Counted from the first letter of the stretch, positions 35,898 through 43,752 are shown. The stretch: 46,910 nucleotides of DNA from Rhodococcus phenolicus (GCF_001646785.1 NZ_LRRH01000073.1:1-46910), one strand, 5' to 3'. The notes: a model not told the origin generated them from the sequence alone. Numbers and translations are program-made.

Positions 35898-37106
35898 CTA
35901 CCGGTCGTCCTCCGAGCCGCCGATCACCGACGGCACGACCTTCGGCAGTTCCCCGACCACTTCGGTGGAATTCGCTGCGGACACCAGGAATCCCGGTGTG
36001 CCACGGTGCTCGGGTCTGTCGTCGGCGCGCGAGGTCCCGGACGACGGGACGCCGCCGTACATGCCGCGCCCCGGTGTCGCGGCCAGCGGTGCGGCTGCGC
36101 CTGTCGCCGGGGATGCCGCGCCCGGACCCGGCACGAGACCGAGAGCCGATGCCGCGGGTATCGCGCCGGTTCCGCCGCCGAGCCCGGACCCTCCGACGCC
36201 CACGCCGCCGAACCCGGCCGGCGAGGCCATCGCGCCGCTCCCACCGGCCGACGCCACGGTCGGCGCCGCGGCCGCGGCCCGGGTCGGGACGAGTCCGTCA
36301 CCGGATCCGCCGAACATCGGCCCCGGCGTGGACGCCCGGTCGGATGCGAGGGATTTCACCGCCTCGGACGCCACGGACGCGACTTTTCCGGCGTCGGGCA
36401 GACCGTCCGGTGCGATGGGAGGGGGAACCGGAACCGGCGTGGTGAGGGTGTTCATCGCCGCGGTGTGCATGCTCAGTTCGCCGCGGCTGCGGCTCACCAC
36501 GGCGAGCGCGGCCTGCAGGTGCTCGGCGGCGGCCGATATCAGCAGGGCCTGGCCGGGCGGTGTCAGCGCGACCGGCGCCGCCGCCGACGCGACGGCCACG
36601 AACGACCGGGCGATGCCGGACAGTTCGATGTTGCCGCGTTCGACCGTGGCGGTGGCGGCGCGGGTCAGTTGCCCGATGTGGTCGCCGCGCGCACTCAATT
36701 CCAGCGCACAGGCCTGGGCCCGGCGGCCGTGGTCGATCGCGGACTCGGCCGGCACGCCCTCCCATGCATCGGGCAGCACGTCGACGGCGCTGCGCCCGAT
36801 CGATGCGGCGGTGTCGAGGAACCGGGACGACTGCTGGAGGATCGCGGCGGGGTCGACCGCGTCGAGGATGCCGGTGCCGAAGAGCCCACCGAGATCGGTC
36901 AATGGCGTCAGCAGTTGGTCGAGGCCGGGCAACTGCGGAATCGGAATCGACTGCAGCAGTTCGACGATCGAACCCGCGCCGGGGTCGGCCGGTGGGGGTG
37001 GGACGGCCGGTGCGGGCAGCGGCATGTCCAGTACCGGGCCGATCGGTGAGGCGCGCAGCGCATCGAGAACGGTCGGTATCGTCTCGGGTGTTCCGGATCC
37101 GGTCAC
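35898..37106 (-). CDS. Type VII secretion-associated WxG/PPE-like protein
   Basis: A 402-residue protein. A Pro-rich start is followed by a helical region with a W-x-G turn (Trp115-Glu-Gly117 in DAWEGVPAES), then helices up to about 225. The tail (about 250-390) is rich in Gly, Ala and Pro and likely disordered. The helix-WxG-helix plan and the partner gene upstream suggest an ESX/T7SS substrate of the EspA/EspB/PPE kind. No clear YxxxD/E export signal was found. The GTG start overlaps the stop of the upstream EspC-like gene (GTGA). Family membership is inferred. Confidence 0.6.
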   Translation of the reverse strand: MTGSGTPETIPTVLDALRASPIGPVLDMPLPAPAVPPPPADPGAGSIVELLQSIPIPQLPGLDQLLTPLTDLGGLFGTGILDAVDPAAILQQSSRFLDTAASIGRSAVDVLPDAWEGVPAESAIDHGRRAQACALELSARGDHIGQLTRAATATVERGNIELSGIARSFVAVASAAAPVALTPPGQALLISAAAEHLQAALAVVSRSRGELSMHTAAMNTLTTPVPVPPPIAPDGLPDAGKVASVASEAVKSLASDRASTPGPMFGGSGDGLVPTRAAAAAPTVASAGGSGAMASPAGFGGVGVGGSGLGGGTGAIPAASALGLVPGPGAASPATGAAAPLAATPGRGMYGGVPSSGTSRADDRPEHRGTPGFLVSAANSTEVVGELPKVVPSVIGGSEDDR

Positions 37107-37459
37107 TGCGCTGCCCCGGGCAGGTTGCTCACGGCGGCGTTCGTCAACGCTGCGGCCTGCTCGGCCACGACGGTTTCGTAACCGGTCGCGGTGTCGTGTG
37201 CGGCGGTGCCGCTGGAGGCGTAGGCCAGCGACAGGTGCGCGACCGCGCGGGTGTGCTCGCTCTGGGCTGCGGCGAACGCCGCCAGAAAGTCTCCACCGAT
37301 CAGGCCGAGTGCCGAGCTCAGGGCCGACAGGTTCGCCTGCAGGTCCACCGCCCCGGCGCGTGCGACGTGATCGGCGGCTTCGAGCGCCGTGTTCCCGAAC
37401 GCGCGAACGCCGTCGGGTACGACCTTCACCGAATTGCCGACGGCGGCATGATCACCCAT
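37103..37459 (-). CDS. EspC-family type VII secretion target-like protein
   Basis: A 118-residue, mostly helical, Ala-rich protein without a signal peptide. It begins with a VKVVPDGVRAFGNTALEAADHV segment and resembles the EspC/DUF2580 family of ESX-1 secretion-associated proteins. Such proteins are exported in pairs with a larger EspA- or PPE-like partner, here encoded downstream with a 4-base overlap. ATG 37459 is preferred over GTG 37462 because the GGGGGA site is better spaced. No ESX core genes (EccC, MycP) lie in this window, so the secretion machine must be elsewhere. Confidence 0.65.
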   Translation of the reverse strand: MGDHAAVGNSVKVVPDGVRAFGNTALEAADHVARAGAVDLQANLSALSSALGLIGGDFLAAFAAAQSEHTRAVAHLSLAYASSGTAAHDTATGYETVVAEQAAALTNAAVSNLPGAAQ

Positions 37460-37522
37460 CACGATCCCCCCAGATCAGAACTTCGTGTGCAGCACTCTAG
37501 CCGAGGCCGGGGCGCCGCGCGC

Positions 37523-37556
37523 GGTGCGTCCTCCGGGGCCTCCCGGAAGACGCACC
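37523..37556 (-). terminator. 15-bp hairpin downstream of the RidA gene
   Basis: Arms at 37523-37537 and 37542-37556 pair over 15 positions with a single mismatch around a 4-base loop. The hairpin lies six bases beyond the RidA stop and before the EspC-like gene on the same strand. It probably ends the RidA transcript and separates the two units. Confidence 0.65.
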
Positions 37557-37562
37557 GGTCGC

Positions 37563-37925
37563 TCACCCGACGACTGCGTCGGCCTCGACCTCGATGAGCA
37601 GATCGGCGTCGACGAGGCGGCTGACCTCGAGAATCGTGCTGGCAGGCCGGATCTCGCCGAACACCGCACCGTGCGCGGCGGCGGCTTCCTCCCACCGGGA
37701 CATGTCGGTGAGGTACATGCGGGTGCGGATCACGTCGGTCAGCTTCGCCCCGGCCTCGGCCAGCGCGGCTTCGATGGTGCGCAGGGCGCCGCGGGTCTGC
37801 TCCTCGAGGGTCGCACCGGGCGAGGTCGTGCCGGAGACCGCGACCTGGTTGCCGATCCGCACCGCGCGGGAGTAGCCGATCTTCGGTTCCCATGCGGAAC
37901 CGGACGAGACGTTCTGACGAGTCAT
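37563..37925 (-). CDS. RidA/YjgF-family protein
   Basis: A 120-residue small trimer-forming protein. The conserved segment DVIRTRMYLTDMSRWEEAAAAH and the C-terminal IEVEADAVV fit the family; the catalytic-type Arg aligns in VIRTRMY. RidA proteins hydrolyse reactive enamine/imine intermediates released by PLP enzymes, although several subfamilies have other roles. The ATG at 37925 has no ribosome site and follows CAGAAT by six bases, so it may be leaderless. It diverges from the radical SAM gene, with an 86-base shared promoter region. Confidence 0.85.
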   Translation of the reverse strand: MTRQNVSSGSAWEPKIGYSRAVRIGNQVAVSGTTSPGATLEEQTRGALRTIEAALAEAGAKLTDVIRTRMYLTDMSRWEEAAAAHGAVFGEIRPASTILEVSRLVDADLLIEVEADAVVG

Positions 37926-37975
37926 GGGCGAATTCTGTCAGGTGCGGGGTCGCCGAACGAAATTTCGACGACCGG

Positions 37976-38005
37976 TTGACAGGAGTCTCGCACAGGTGTT
38001 CGACT
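37976..38005 (+). promoter_or_regulatory. TTGACA -35 box with LexA/SOS box upstream of the radical SAM gene
   Basis: A perfect TTGACA lies at 37976-37981. TCGCACaggtGTTCGA (37988-38003) matches 11 of 12 positions of the LexA site TCGAAC-N4-GTTCGA and has the same AGGT centre as the ruvC box. It covers the spacer and -10 region. The start would fall near the ATG at 38012, so the transcript may be leaderless. The 10-bp palindrome CGAAATTTCG at 37958-37967 is a second possible operator. Confidence 0.8.
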
Positions 38006-38011
38006 GGATGC

Positions 38012-39031
38012 ATGCGGTGGGCGGCACAGACCCTGGACGCCGACGACGGCGCGTTGCCCGGCTTCGACCGGGCCGGGCTCGTCCGCACTGTGCAGACACC
38101 GGACTTCGAGGGCATCACGTTCCACGAGGTGTTGTGCAAGAGCGCCCTCAACAGGACGCCGGAAGCGTCGAATCTGCCGTTCCGGTACACGGTCAACACC
38201 TTCCGCGGCTGCAGTCATGCGTGCCGCTACTGTTTCGCCCGGCCCACCCACGAATATCTCGACCTCGACCCGGGCCACGATTTCGACAGCCAGCTCGTCG
38301 TCAAGACGAATGTGGCGGCGGTGCTGCGGCGGGAACTGTCCCGCAAATCCTGGAAGCGCGAGCATGTCGCGCTCGGCACCAACACCGATCCCTATCAGCG
38401 TGCCGAGGGCCGGTATCGCCTGATGCCCGGGGTGGTTCGGGCCCTCGCGGAATCCGGGACACCCTTCTCGATCCTCACCAAGGGCACGCTGCTGCGGCGC
38501 GATCTGCCGTTGCTCAAACTCGCAGCCGATCAGGTCGACGTCGGTGTCGCGGTCTCCCTCGCCGTCGGCGACCGCGACCTGCAGCGCCGGCTCGAACCCG
38601 GTACTCCGTCGCCGCAGGCCCGGCTCGACCTGATCCGCGCGGTCTCCGAGGCCGGCCTGCGGTGCCACGTGATGGTGGCGCCCGTCATCCCGTACCTCAC
38701 CGACTCGACGGGGCACCTGGACGAACTCTTCGCCGCCCTCGCCGAAGCGGGCGCCTCGGGCGCGACCGTGATACCCATGCACCTGCGTGGCGCCACCCGC
38801 GGATGGTTCCTGTCCTGGCTCGCCGCCGAGCATCCGGCCTTGGTCCGCCGATACCGGCAGCTCTATGGGCGCGGCGCGTACGTCACTCCGGAATACAAGC
38901 GCTGGCTCCGGGCCCGGGTCGACCCGCTGGTGGAGCGATACGGCCTCGCCGGCGCCGAAGCCGAGCATCGGGACGTGCCGTCCCCGGTGCGCGCACCGCG
39001 GCCGGCGGATCCGGCGCTCACCTTGTTCTGA
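38012..39031 (+). CDS. Rv2578c-family radical SAM protein
   Basis: A 339-residue protein with a radical SAM iron-sulfur motif spaced CX3CX2C (Cys67, Cys71, Cys74 in GCSHACRYC). The motif and the following FARPTHEYLDLDPG recall spore photoproduct lyase-like proteins. The ATG at 38012 gives the N-terminus MRWAAQTLDADDGALPG, which aligns with mycobacterial Rv2578c; the frame is open further upstream but that part is unrelated. The SOS box directly before it fits the known LexA control of Rv2578c. A role in DNA damage handling is likely, but the reaction is unknown. Confidence 0.92.
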   Translation: MRWAAQTLDADDGALPGFDRAGLVRTVQTPDFEGITFHEVLCKSALNRTPEASNLPFRYTVNTFRGCSHACRYCFARPTHEYLDLDPGHDFDSQLVVKTNVAAVLRRELSRKSWKREHVALGTNTDPYQRAEGRYRLMPGVVRALAESGTPFSILTKGTLLRRDLPLLKLAADQVDVGVAVSLAVGDRDLQRRLEPGTPSPQARLDLIRAVSEAGLRCHVMVAPVIPYLTDSTGHLDELFAALAEAGASGATVIPMHLRGATRGWFLSWLAAEHPALVRRYRQLYGRGAYVTPEYKRWLRARVDPLVERYGLAGAEAEHRDVPSPVRAPRPADPALTLF

Positions 39032-39139
39032 CGATGCCGCCGTCCCGGTCGCGCCGATCGGGATCCCGAGGAAGCCGACGCCGAACGGTCGGGCAAGATC
39101 GTGTCCTGTCGTGCCGTCGAGGAGAGGGGTGGGTTGCCG

Positions 39140-39466
39140 GTGAAGAGTCGTGTGGTGGCCGCGGTGTTCGTCCCCGCTGTGTTCGTGCTCGGCACGAGCG
39201 TGGCGGGCTGTGGCGGTTCCGGCGCGGGTGCGAACTGTGACGACTTCGCGGCCCAGGACGATGCTGCGCGCGGCGAAACCGTCCTCGCCCTTCTCGAACC
39301 GCACGGCATCTCCTCCCGCGACCTGGAGAGCTACCGCGTCGTGTTCGGCAAGGTCAACGAGTACTGCGGCCTGCGCAGCGGCACCGCCCGCGAGAGTGGC
39401 GAAGCGACGCAGAACAACTCGGAACCCATCGCCGCGGCCGTCGACTGGGACGGCCTCACGCACTGA
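39140..39466 (+). CDS. Small hypothetical lipoprotein
   Basis: A 108-residue protein with a signal peptide (VKSRVVAAVFVPAVFVLG) and lipobox VAGC, so it should be attached to the outer face of the membrane. The mature part has two further Cys (NCDDF, EYCGL), which could form a disulfide. I recognise no family. GTG 39140 is chosen because it begins the signal peptide directly and has a G-rich site upstream; TTG 39134 is an alternative. The gene is convergent with the GAF regulator, seven bases apart. Confidence 0.65.
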   Translation: MKSRVVAAVFVPAVFVLGTSVAGCGGSGAGANCDDFAAQDDAARGETVLALLEPHGISSRDLESYRVVFGKVNEYCGLRSGTARESGEATQNNSEPIAAAVDWDGLTH

Positions 39467-39473
39467 CGCGCCG

Positions 39474-40733
39474 TCACCGGGCCAGGGCACGCACCCCCGG
39501 GCTGGTCGACCGGCGCACGAAGGCACAATCGGACAGGCGTTCGGCGTCGGGTGTCTCCACCGCGAGGTCGACGGATTCGGCCAGCCGGTACGGCCGGCTC
39601 TCGACGACGGTGCCGAGCGCGCGGCGGAGTCGCGACACCTCGGCGCGCACCGCCACCGCGTGATCGGCGTCGCCGAACAGGGCGTGACCGAGCTCGGTGA
39701 CCGTCATCCCGTCGCGGCCCCGGTGGTGCAGCAGGAGCAGGATCTCGGCGTGCCGCACCGTCACGGGACTGTGCCACGAGGAGTCCGCACCGCTCACCTC
39801 AACTGCGGGAGTAGACGAAAGGCGAAGTGTCATGGCAATTCTCGTCGTTCGCTCGACAGGCCGGATCAGCCATCCGTGGGAGAGCTGTTCCGGAATGCAC
39901 AAGCCGAGCCCGGGAACGGTGAGGGCCCGGTCGCCCCGCGGGGCGGCGACCCGGCCGGTGGTCGCGACGCCCGAGGAGTGCGCCACCCAGCCGTGTTCGT
40001 CGACCAGCAGCAGCGGTCCCGACACCGACGCGAGCAACGGCGCGGCGCTGGTGCGCAGGTGATCGAGTCGTTGCTCGTGCCGGCGCCACAGCTGTGATTC
40101 CGCGAGCCGTACCGCGGTGTCGACCAGTGCGCTGATCGCCGGGTGCAGCGTCAGCGCCGGTCCGCTGACGTCGACGATTCCCAGCACGTCGCCGCCGATC
40201 GGATCGTGGATCGGTGCCGCCGTGCAGTACCACGGATGCTGGCTCTGCTCGAAATGCTCGCCCGAGAACAGTTGCACGGGAGCCGCTTCCGCGAGTGCGG
40301 TTCCGATCGCATTGGTGCCCACGGCGGATTCGGTCCACACGGATCCCTCGCGGAAGCCGAGAGTGTCGGCGCGTGCCCGGACCTTCGCCGAACCGTTGCG
40401 CCACAGGATCACGCCGTCGGCGTCCGTCACCACCAGCAGGAGCTGCGACGCATCCGCGACGGGCGCGACGATCTGCGTCAGGTCGCCGATCACGGCCGAC
40501 AGCGGTGACTGCCGGCGTCGGCGTTCGATCTCCTCGATCGGGTACGGGGTGCGGACGTTGAGACCGGCCGGGTCGAGTCCGGTCTCGAACACTCGCGACC
40601 ACGACCGCGCGACGACCGCCCGCGGGCGCATCGCCGGTTTTCCTCCCCCGAGCACCGCGTCGTGCATCCGGACGAGGTCGCGTGCATGACGTGACAGGTC
40701 GGTGCCGGGTGCGATCGCGCTGAAGCTGCTCAC
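39474..40733 (-). CDS. GAF-domain transcriptional regulator
   Basis: A 419-residue regulator. The N-terminal half resembles AcoR-type activators: RSWSRVFETGLDP, then a GAF domain with LVVTDADGVILWRNG and VWTESAVGTNAIGTAL. The AAA+ domain of sigma-54 activators is absent. Instead the C-terminus (about 330-400) looks like a winged-helix DNA-binding domain (LGHALFGDADHAVAVRAEVSRLRRALG). It diverges from the flavin monooxygenase gene, so it probably controls that gene in response to a small molecule bound by GAF. The GTG start at 40733 has GAGAGGA five bases upstream. The open frame continues far upstream, but only as an antisense shadow of the monooxygenase. Confidence 0.85.
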   Translation of the reverse strand: MSSFSAIAPGTDLSRHARDLVRMHDAVLGGGKPAMRPRAVVARSWSRVFETGLDPAGLNVRTPYPIEEIERRRRQSPLSAVIGDLTQIVAPVADASQLLLVVTDADGVILWRNGSAKVRARADTLGFREGSVWTESAVGTNAIGTALAEAAPVQLFSGEHFEQSQHPWYCTAAPIHDPIGGDVLGIVDVSGPALTLHPAISALVDTAVRLAESQLWRRHEQRLDHLRTSAAPLLASVSGPLLLVDEHGWVAHSSGVATTGRVAAPRGDRALTVPGLGLCIPEQLSHGWLIRPVERTTRIAMTLRLSSTPAVEVSGADSSWHSPVTVRHAEILLLLHHRGRDGMTVTELGHALFGDADHAVAVRAEVSRLRRALGTVVESRPYRLAESVDLAVETPDAERLSDCAFVRRSTSPGVRALAR

Positions 40734-40788
40734 GGTTCCTCTCCGTTTTCCGGGTGTTCCCCCCGGAGCATAGGCGCGGCGGTGTGTT

Positions 40789-40799
40789 CTGTGCCACAG
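40789..40799. promoter_or_regulatory. Candidate operator between regulator and monooxygenase genes
   Basis: CTGTGCCACAG is an 11-base palindrome, with 5-bp arms CTGTG/CACAG, in the 156-base divergent region. Downstream are two direct TGCAAC copies ten bases apart (near 40810-40825). Either could bind the GAF regulator. This is motif-based inference. Confidence 0.4.
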
Positions 40800-40889
40800 G
40801 CGGGGTTCGTGCAACCCGATGCAACGATTGCGGCCACCCGGCAACCGGATGTGTGCTGGATCACAACAACGACCGGAAGGGATCCCGCC

Positions 40890-42710
40890 ATGACCGACAT
40901 CCTCGAGCAGCCCACGGACCGGGCCGTCGACCCGCAACGACGCGTCGACGAATGGCTGCGCGACTTCGAGACCGCGCTCGCCGCCCGCGACGTCGACGCG
41001 GCCGCGGGCATGTTCGCCACCGACAGCTTCTGGCGCGACCTGGTCGCCTTCACCTGGAACCTCAAGACGGTCGAGGGCCGCGACGGAGTCGCGACCATGC
41101 TGCACGAGCGACTCGACGACACCGATCCGCGCGGCTTCCGCACCACGGAGACGCCCACCGAGGACGGCGGGGTCGTCAGCGCCTGGATCGCGTTCGAGAC
41201 CGCGACCGGCCGCGGGGAGGGACACCTGCGCCTCGTCGAGGAGGGCGCCTGGACGCTGCTCACGACGCTGCAGGAACTGGCGGGCCACGAGGAGAGCAAG
41301 GGCGTGCGGCGTCCGCGCGGCACCACCCACGGCGCCGACCGGAACCGGGTCACCTGGTCCGAACAGCGCGATGCCGAGGAACGCGAACTCGGCTACACCC
41401 GCCAGCCGTACGTGGTGATCGTCGGCGGTGGACAGGGCGGTATCGCACTCGGCGCGCGCATGCGGCAGCTCGGCGTGCCCGCCCTCGTGCTCGACAAGCA
41501 CGACCGGCCCGGTGACCAGTGGCGCGGCCGCTACAAATCGCTGTGCCTGCACGACCCGGTCTGGTACGACCACCTGCCGTACATGCCGTTCCCCGACAAC
41601 TGGCCGGTGTTCGCGCCGAAGGACAAGATCGGCGATTGGCTCGAGATGTACACGCGGGTCATGGAAGTGCCGTACTGGTCGAAGACGACGTGCACCTCGG
41701 CGTCCTACGACGAGACGGAAGGGGAGTGGACCGTCCACGTCGAACGTGACGGGCAGCCGCTGGTTCTCCGTCCGAAGCAGCTCGTCATCGCCACCGGGAT
41801 GTCCGGCAAACCCAACATCCCGTCGTTCCCGGGCATGGACCGATTCGAGGGTGAACAACACCACTCGAGCCGGCATCCGGGCCCCGACGCCTACGCGGGC
41901 AAGAAGGTCGTGGTGATCGGCGCGAACAACTCCGCGCACGACATCTGCGGCGCGCTGTGGGAGGTCGGGGCGGACGTGACGATGGTGCAGCGGTCGTCCA
42001 CGCACATCGTCAAATCCGACTCGCTCATGGATCTCGGCCTCGGCGACCTCTATTCGGAGCGGGCGCTCGCGGCCGGGGTGACCACCCACAAGGCCGATCT
42101 GACGTTCGCGTCGCTGCCGTACCGGATCATGCACGAATTCCAGATCCCCATCTACGACAAGATCCGCGAACGTGACGCCGACTTCTACGAGCGGCTCGAG
42201 AAGGCCGGGTTCCGGCACGACTGGGGCGACGACGGCTCCGGTCTGTTCATGAAGTACCTGCGGCGCGCGTCGGGCTACTACATCGACGTCGGTGCCGCCG
42301 AACTCGTCGCGAACGGCGATATCAAGCTCGCCCACGGCAACGTGCGGGAACTGACCGAACGCAGCGTGATCCTCGAGGACGGCACCGAACTGGACGCCGA
42401 CCTCGTCGTCTATGCCACCGGATACGGGTCGATGAACGGCTGGGTCGCCGATCTGATCGGCCAGGACGTCGCGGACAAGGTCGGCAAGTGCTGGGGTCTG
42501 GGTTCGGACACCACCAAGGATCCGGGGCCCTGGGAAGGCGAGCAGCGCAACATGTGGAAGCCCACCCGGCAGGAAGGGCTGTGGTTCCACGGCGGGAACC
42601 TGCACCAGTCCCGCCACTACTCGCTGTATCTCGCGCTGCAGCTCAAGGCCCGATACGAGGGTATTCCGACGCCGGTGTACGGGCTGCAGGAGGTACATCA
42701 CCTGAGCTGA
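40890..42710 (+). CDS. NTF2-like domain fused to flavin-dependent monooxygenase
   Basis: A 606-residue fusion. Residues about 17-135 form a SnoaL/NTF2-like domain (VDEWLRDFETALAARDVDAAAGMF). The rest is an NAD(P)/FAD-dependent monooxygenase with the FAD motif GGGQGG (Gly179-Gly184) and a second NADPH motif VIGANNSAHD near 344. LVVYATGYGSMNGWV fits the ATG motif linking the domains. The reaction would be oxygenation of a small, perhaps nitrogen-, sulfur- or carbonyl-containing compound; the substrate is unknown. ATG 40890 is supported by GGAAGGGA upstream. Control by the divergent GAF regulator is expected. Confidence 0.88.
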   Translation: MTDILEQPTDRAVDPQRRVDEWLRDFETALAARDVDAAAGMFATDSFWRDLVAFTWNLKTVEGRDGVATMLHERLDDTDPRGFRTTETPTEDGGVVSAWIAFETATGRGEGHLRLVEEGAWTLLTTLQELAGHEESKGVRRPRGTTHGADRNRVTWSEQRDAEERELGYTRQPYVVIVGGGQGGIALGARMRQLGVPALVLDKHDRPGDQWRGRYKSLCLHDPVWYDHLPYMPFPDNWPVFAPKDKIGDWLEMYTRVMEVPYWSKTTCTSASYDETEGEWTVHVERDGQPLVLRPKQLVIATGMSGKPNIPSFPGMDRFEGEQHHSSRHPGPDAYAGKKVVVIGANNSAHDICGALWEVGADVTMVQRSSTHIVKSDSLMDLGLGDLYSERALAAGVTTHKADLTFASLPYRIMHEFQIPIYDKIRERDADFYERLEKAGFRHDWGDDGSGLFMKYLRRASGYYIDVGAAELVANGDIKLAHGNVRELTERSVILEDGTELDADLVVYATGYGSMNGWVADLIGQDVADKVGKCWGLGSDTTKDPGPWEGEQRNMWKPTRQEGLWFHGGNLHQSRHYSLYLALQLKARYEGIPTPVYGLQEVHHLS

Positions 42711-42720
42711 CCCCCGTCCC

Positions 42721-42760
42721 GTGCGTGGTTCCGGTAGCTCCCGCTACCGGAACCGCGCAC
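42721..42760. terminator. 18-bp hairpin after the monooxygenase gene
   Basis: Arms 42721-42738 and 42743-42760 pair over 18 positions with one G-T wobble around a TCCC loop, and flanking C and G runs can extend the stem. It starts 10 bases after the monooxygenase stop. A partial relative of its right arm (CTACCGGAAttGCGCGCAC) recurs near 43617-43635, so it may be a repeated element as well as a terminator. Confidence 0.7.
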
Positions 42761-42780
42761 GAGGTTGGGGGCTCGGCGCG

Positions 42781-43563
42781 ATGATGAGCCGTGTGGACGA
42801 CCACGCCTGGATCGAGGCGATCGCCGACCGGCTGTACCGGCTCGGCGGAGTCGAGGCGGTCGCGCTCGGTGGGTCCCGGGCCGAGGGCACCCATCGCGCG
42901 GACAGCGACTGGGATCTCGGCATCTACTACCGCGGCCACCTCGACCCGCAGGAGATCCGCGACATCGGATGGGCGGGCGAGGTCTTCGAGATCGGCGCCT
43001 GGGGCGGCGGAATCTTCAACGGCGGTGCCTGGCTGACGATCGACGGGCGGCGCGTCGACCTTCTCTACCGCGACCTGACCGTCGTCGAACGTGAACTGGA
43101 GGAGGCCCGGGCCGGCCGGTTCCACCGGGAGCAACTCCAGTTCCACCTCGCCGGAATTCCGTCGTATCTGCTGCTGGCGGAGCTGGCGATCGATGTGGTC
43201 CTGCGTGGCACCCTGCCGCGGCCGGAGTTTCCTCGGGCTCTGCGCGCCCGTGCCCCGCGCGTGTGGACCGCCGCGGCCGAGCAGGTGTTCGATTATGCGC
43301 GCGACGTCCACGCGCGGCACGGCAGGGTGGCGGAGTGCGCCGGGCTGATCGTCCAGGCGGCGGCGTTCGCCGCACACGCGGTCTGTGCCGCCGAGGGGGT
43401 GTGGTGCACCAACGAGAAGACGCTGGTCGAGCGGGCGGGTCTACGCGACATCGACCGCATCGTCGTCGGCCTGCGGCCGGACCCGGACGCGCTGGCCCGT
43501 TCGGTGGAGGAGACGCGAGCGTTGTGCCGTGAGCGCCTGGCGCGTCCGGTGGCTCGCGGATGA
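42781..43563 (+). CDS. Nucleotidyltransferase domain protein
   Basis: A 260-residue protein with the minimal nucleotidyltransferase signature: Gly31-Ser32 (GGSRAEGTHRADSDWD), then Asp43 and Asp45 as the metal-binding pair. It resembles aminoglycoside-type nucleotidyltransferases in the N-terminal half; the C-terminal half is helical and probably binds the acceptor. The transferred group would be a nucleoside monophosphate. No resistance genes or antitoxin partner are adjacent, so the target is open. ATG 42781 or 42784 are equivalent starts. Its stop is one base from that of the small protein on the other strand. Confidence 0.78.
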   Translation: MMSRVDDHAWIEAIADRLYRLGGVEAVALGGSRAEGTHRADSDWDLGIYYRGHLDPQEIRDIGWAGEVFEIGAWGGGIFNGGAWLTIDGRRVDLLYRDLTVVERELEEARAGRFHREQLQFHLAGIPSYLLLAELAIDVVLRGTLPRPEFPRALRARAPRVWTAAAEQVFDYARDVHARHGRVAECAGLIVQAAAFAAHAVCAAEGVWCTNEKTLVERAGLRDIDRIVVGLRPDPDALARSVEETRALCRERLARPVARG

Positions 43564-43564
43564 G

Positions 43565-43717
43565 CTACCCGGCCGCCCGGAAGTGCGGGCCGTGGTCGGC
43601 GGTCGTGCCGGTGTGCCTACCGGAATTGCGCGCACGTGCCACCCGCCACTGCAGAACGGCCACCGTCGCCAACGCGACGACCAGCAACAGCACGAGTTGG
43701 ACGACGTTGGTGTTCAT
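43565..43717 (-). CDS. Small single-helix membrane protein, 50 residues
   Basis: A short reading frame easily missed by length filters. It begins MNTNVVQLVLLLVVALATVA, a hydrophobic helix of about 19 residues, followed by a basic segment (QWRVARARNSGRH) and a short polar tail ending FRAAG. AGGAGG at 43723-43728 lies five bases before the ATG, an ideal ribosome site. N-out, basic-in topology is predicted. No family is recognised. Confidence 0.7.
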   Translation of the reverse strand: MNTNVVQLVLLLVVALATVAVLQWRVARARNSGRHTGTTADHGPHFRAAG

Positions 43718-43752
43718 GCATGCCTCCTGCGCTGCCGGACCTGTGCCCGGGT

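Noticed and set aside
39474..40733. Sigma-54-dependent activator.
   Set aside because: Walker motifs and the GAFTGA loop are absent, and actinobacteria have no sigma-54.
40734..42701. Extension of the GAF regulator frame upstream to give a 1075-residue protein.
   Set aside because: The extension lies antisense to the monooxygenase gene and has no domain. The GTG at 40733 has a proper ribosome site and starts the family-like region.
42781..43563. MNT/HEPN or other toxin-antitoxin module with the nucleotidyltransferase.
   Set aside because: No HEPN or antitoxin partner gene is adjacent. The 50-residue protein on the other strand is a membrane protein, not an antitoxin type I can recognise.
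42721..43717. Transposon or insertion sequence bounded by the related inverted repeats.
   Set aside because: No transposase is present, and one copy lies inside a small coding sequence without target duplication.
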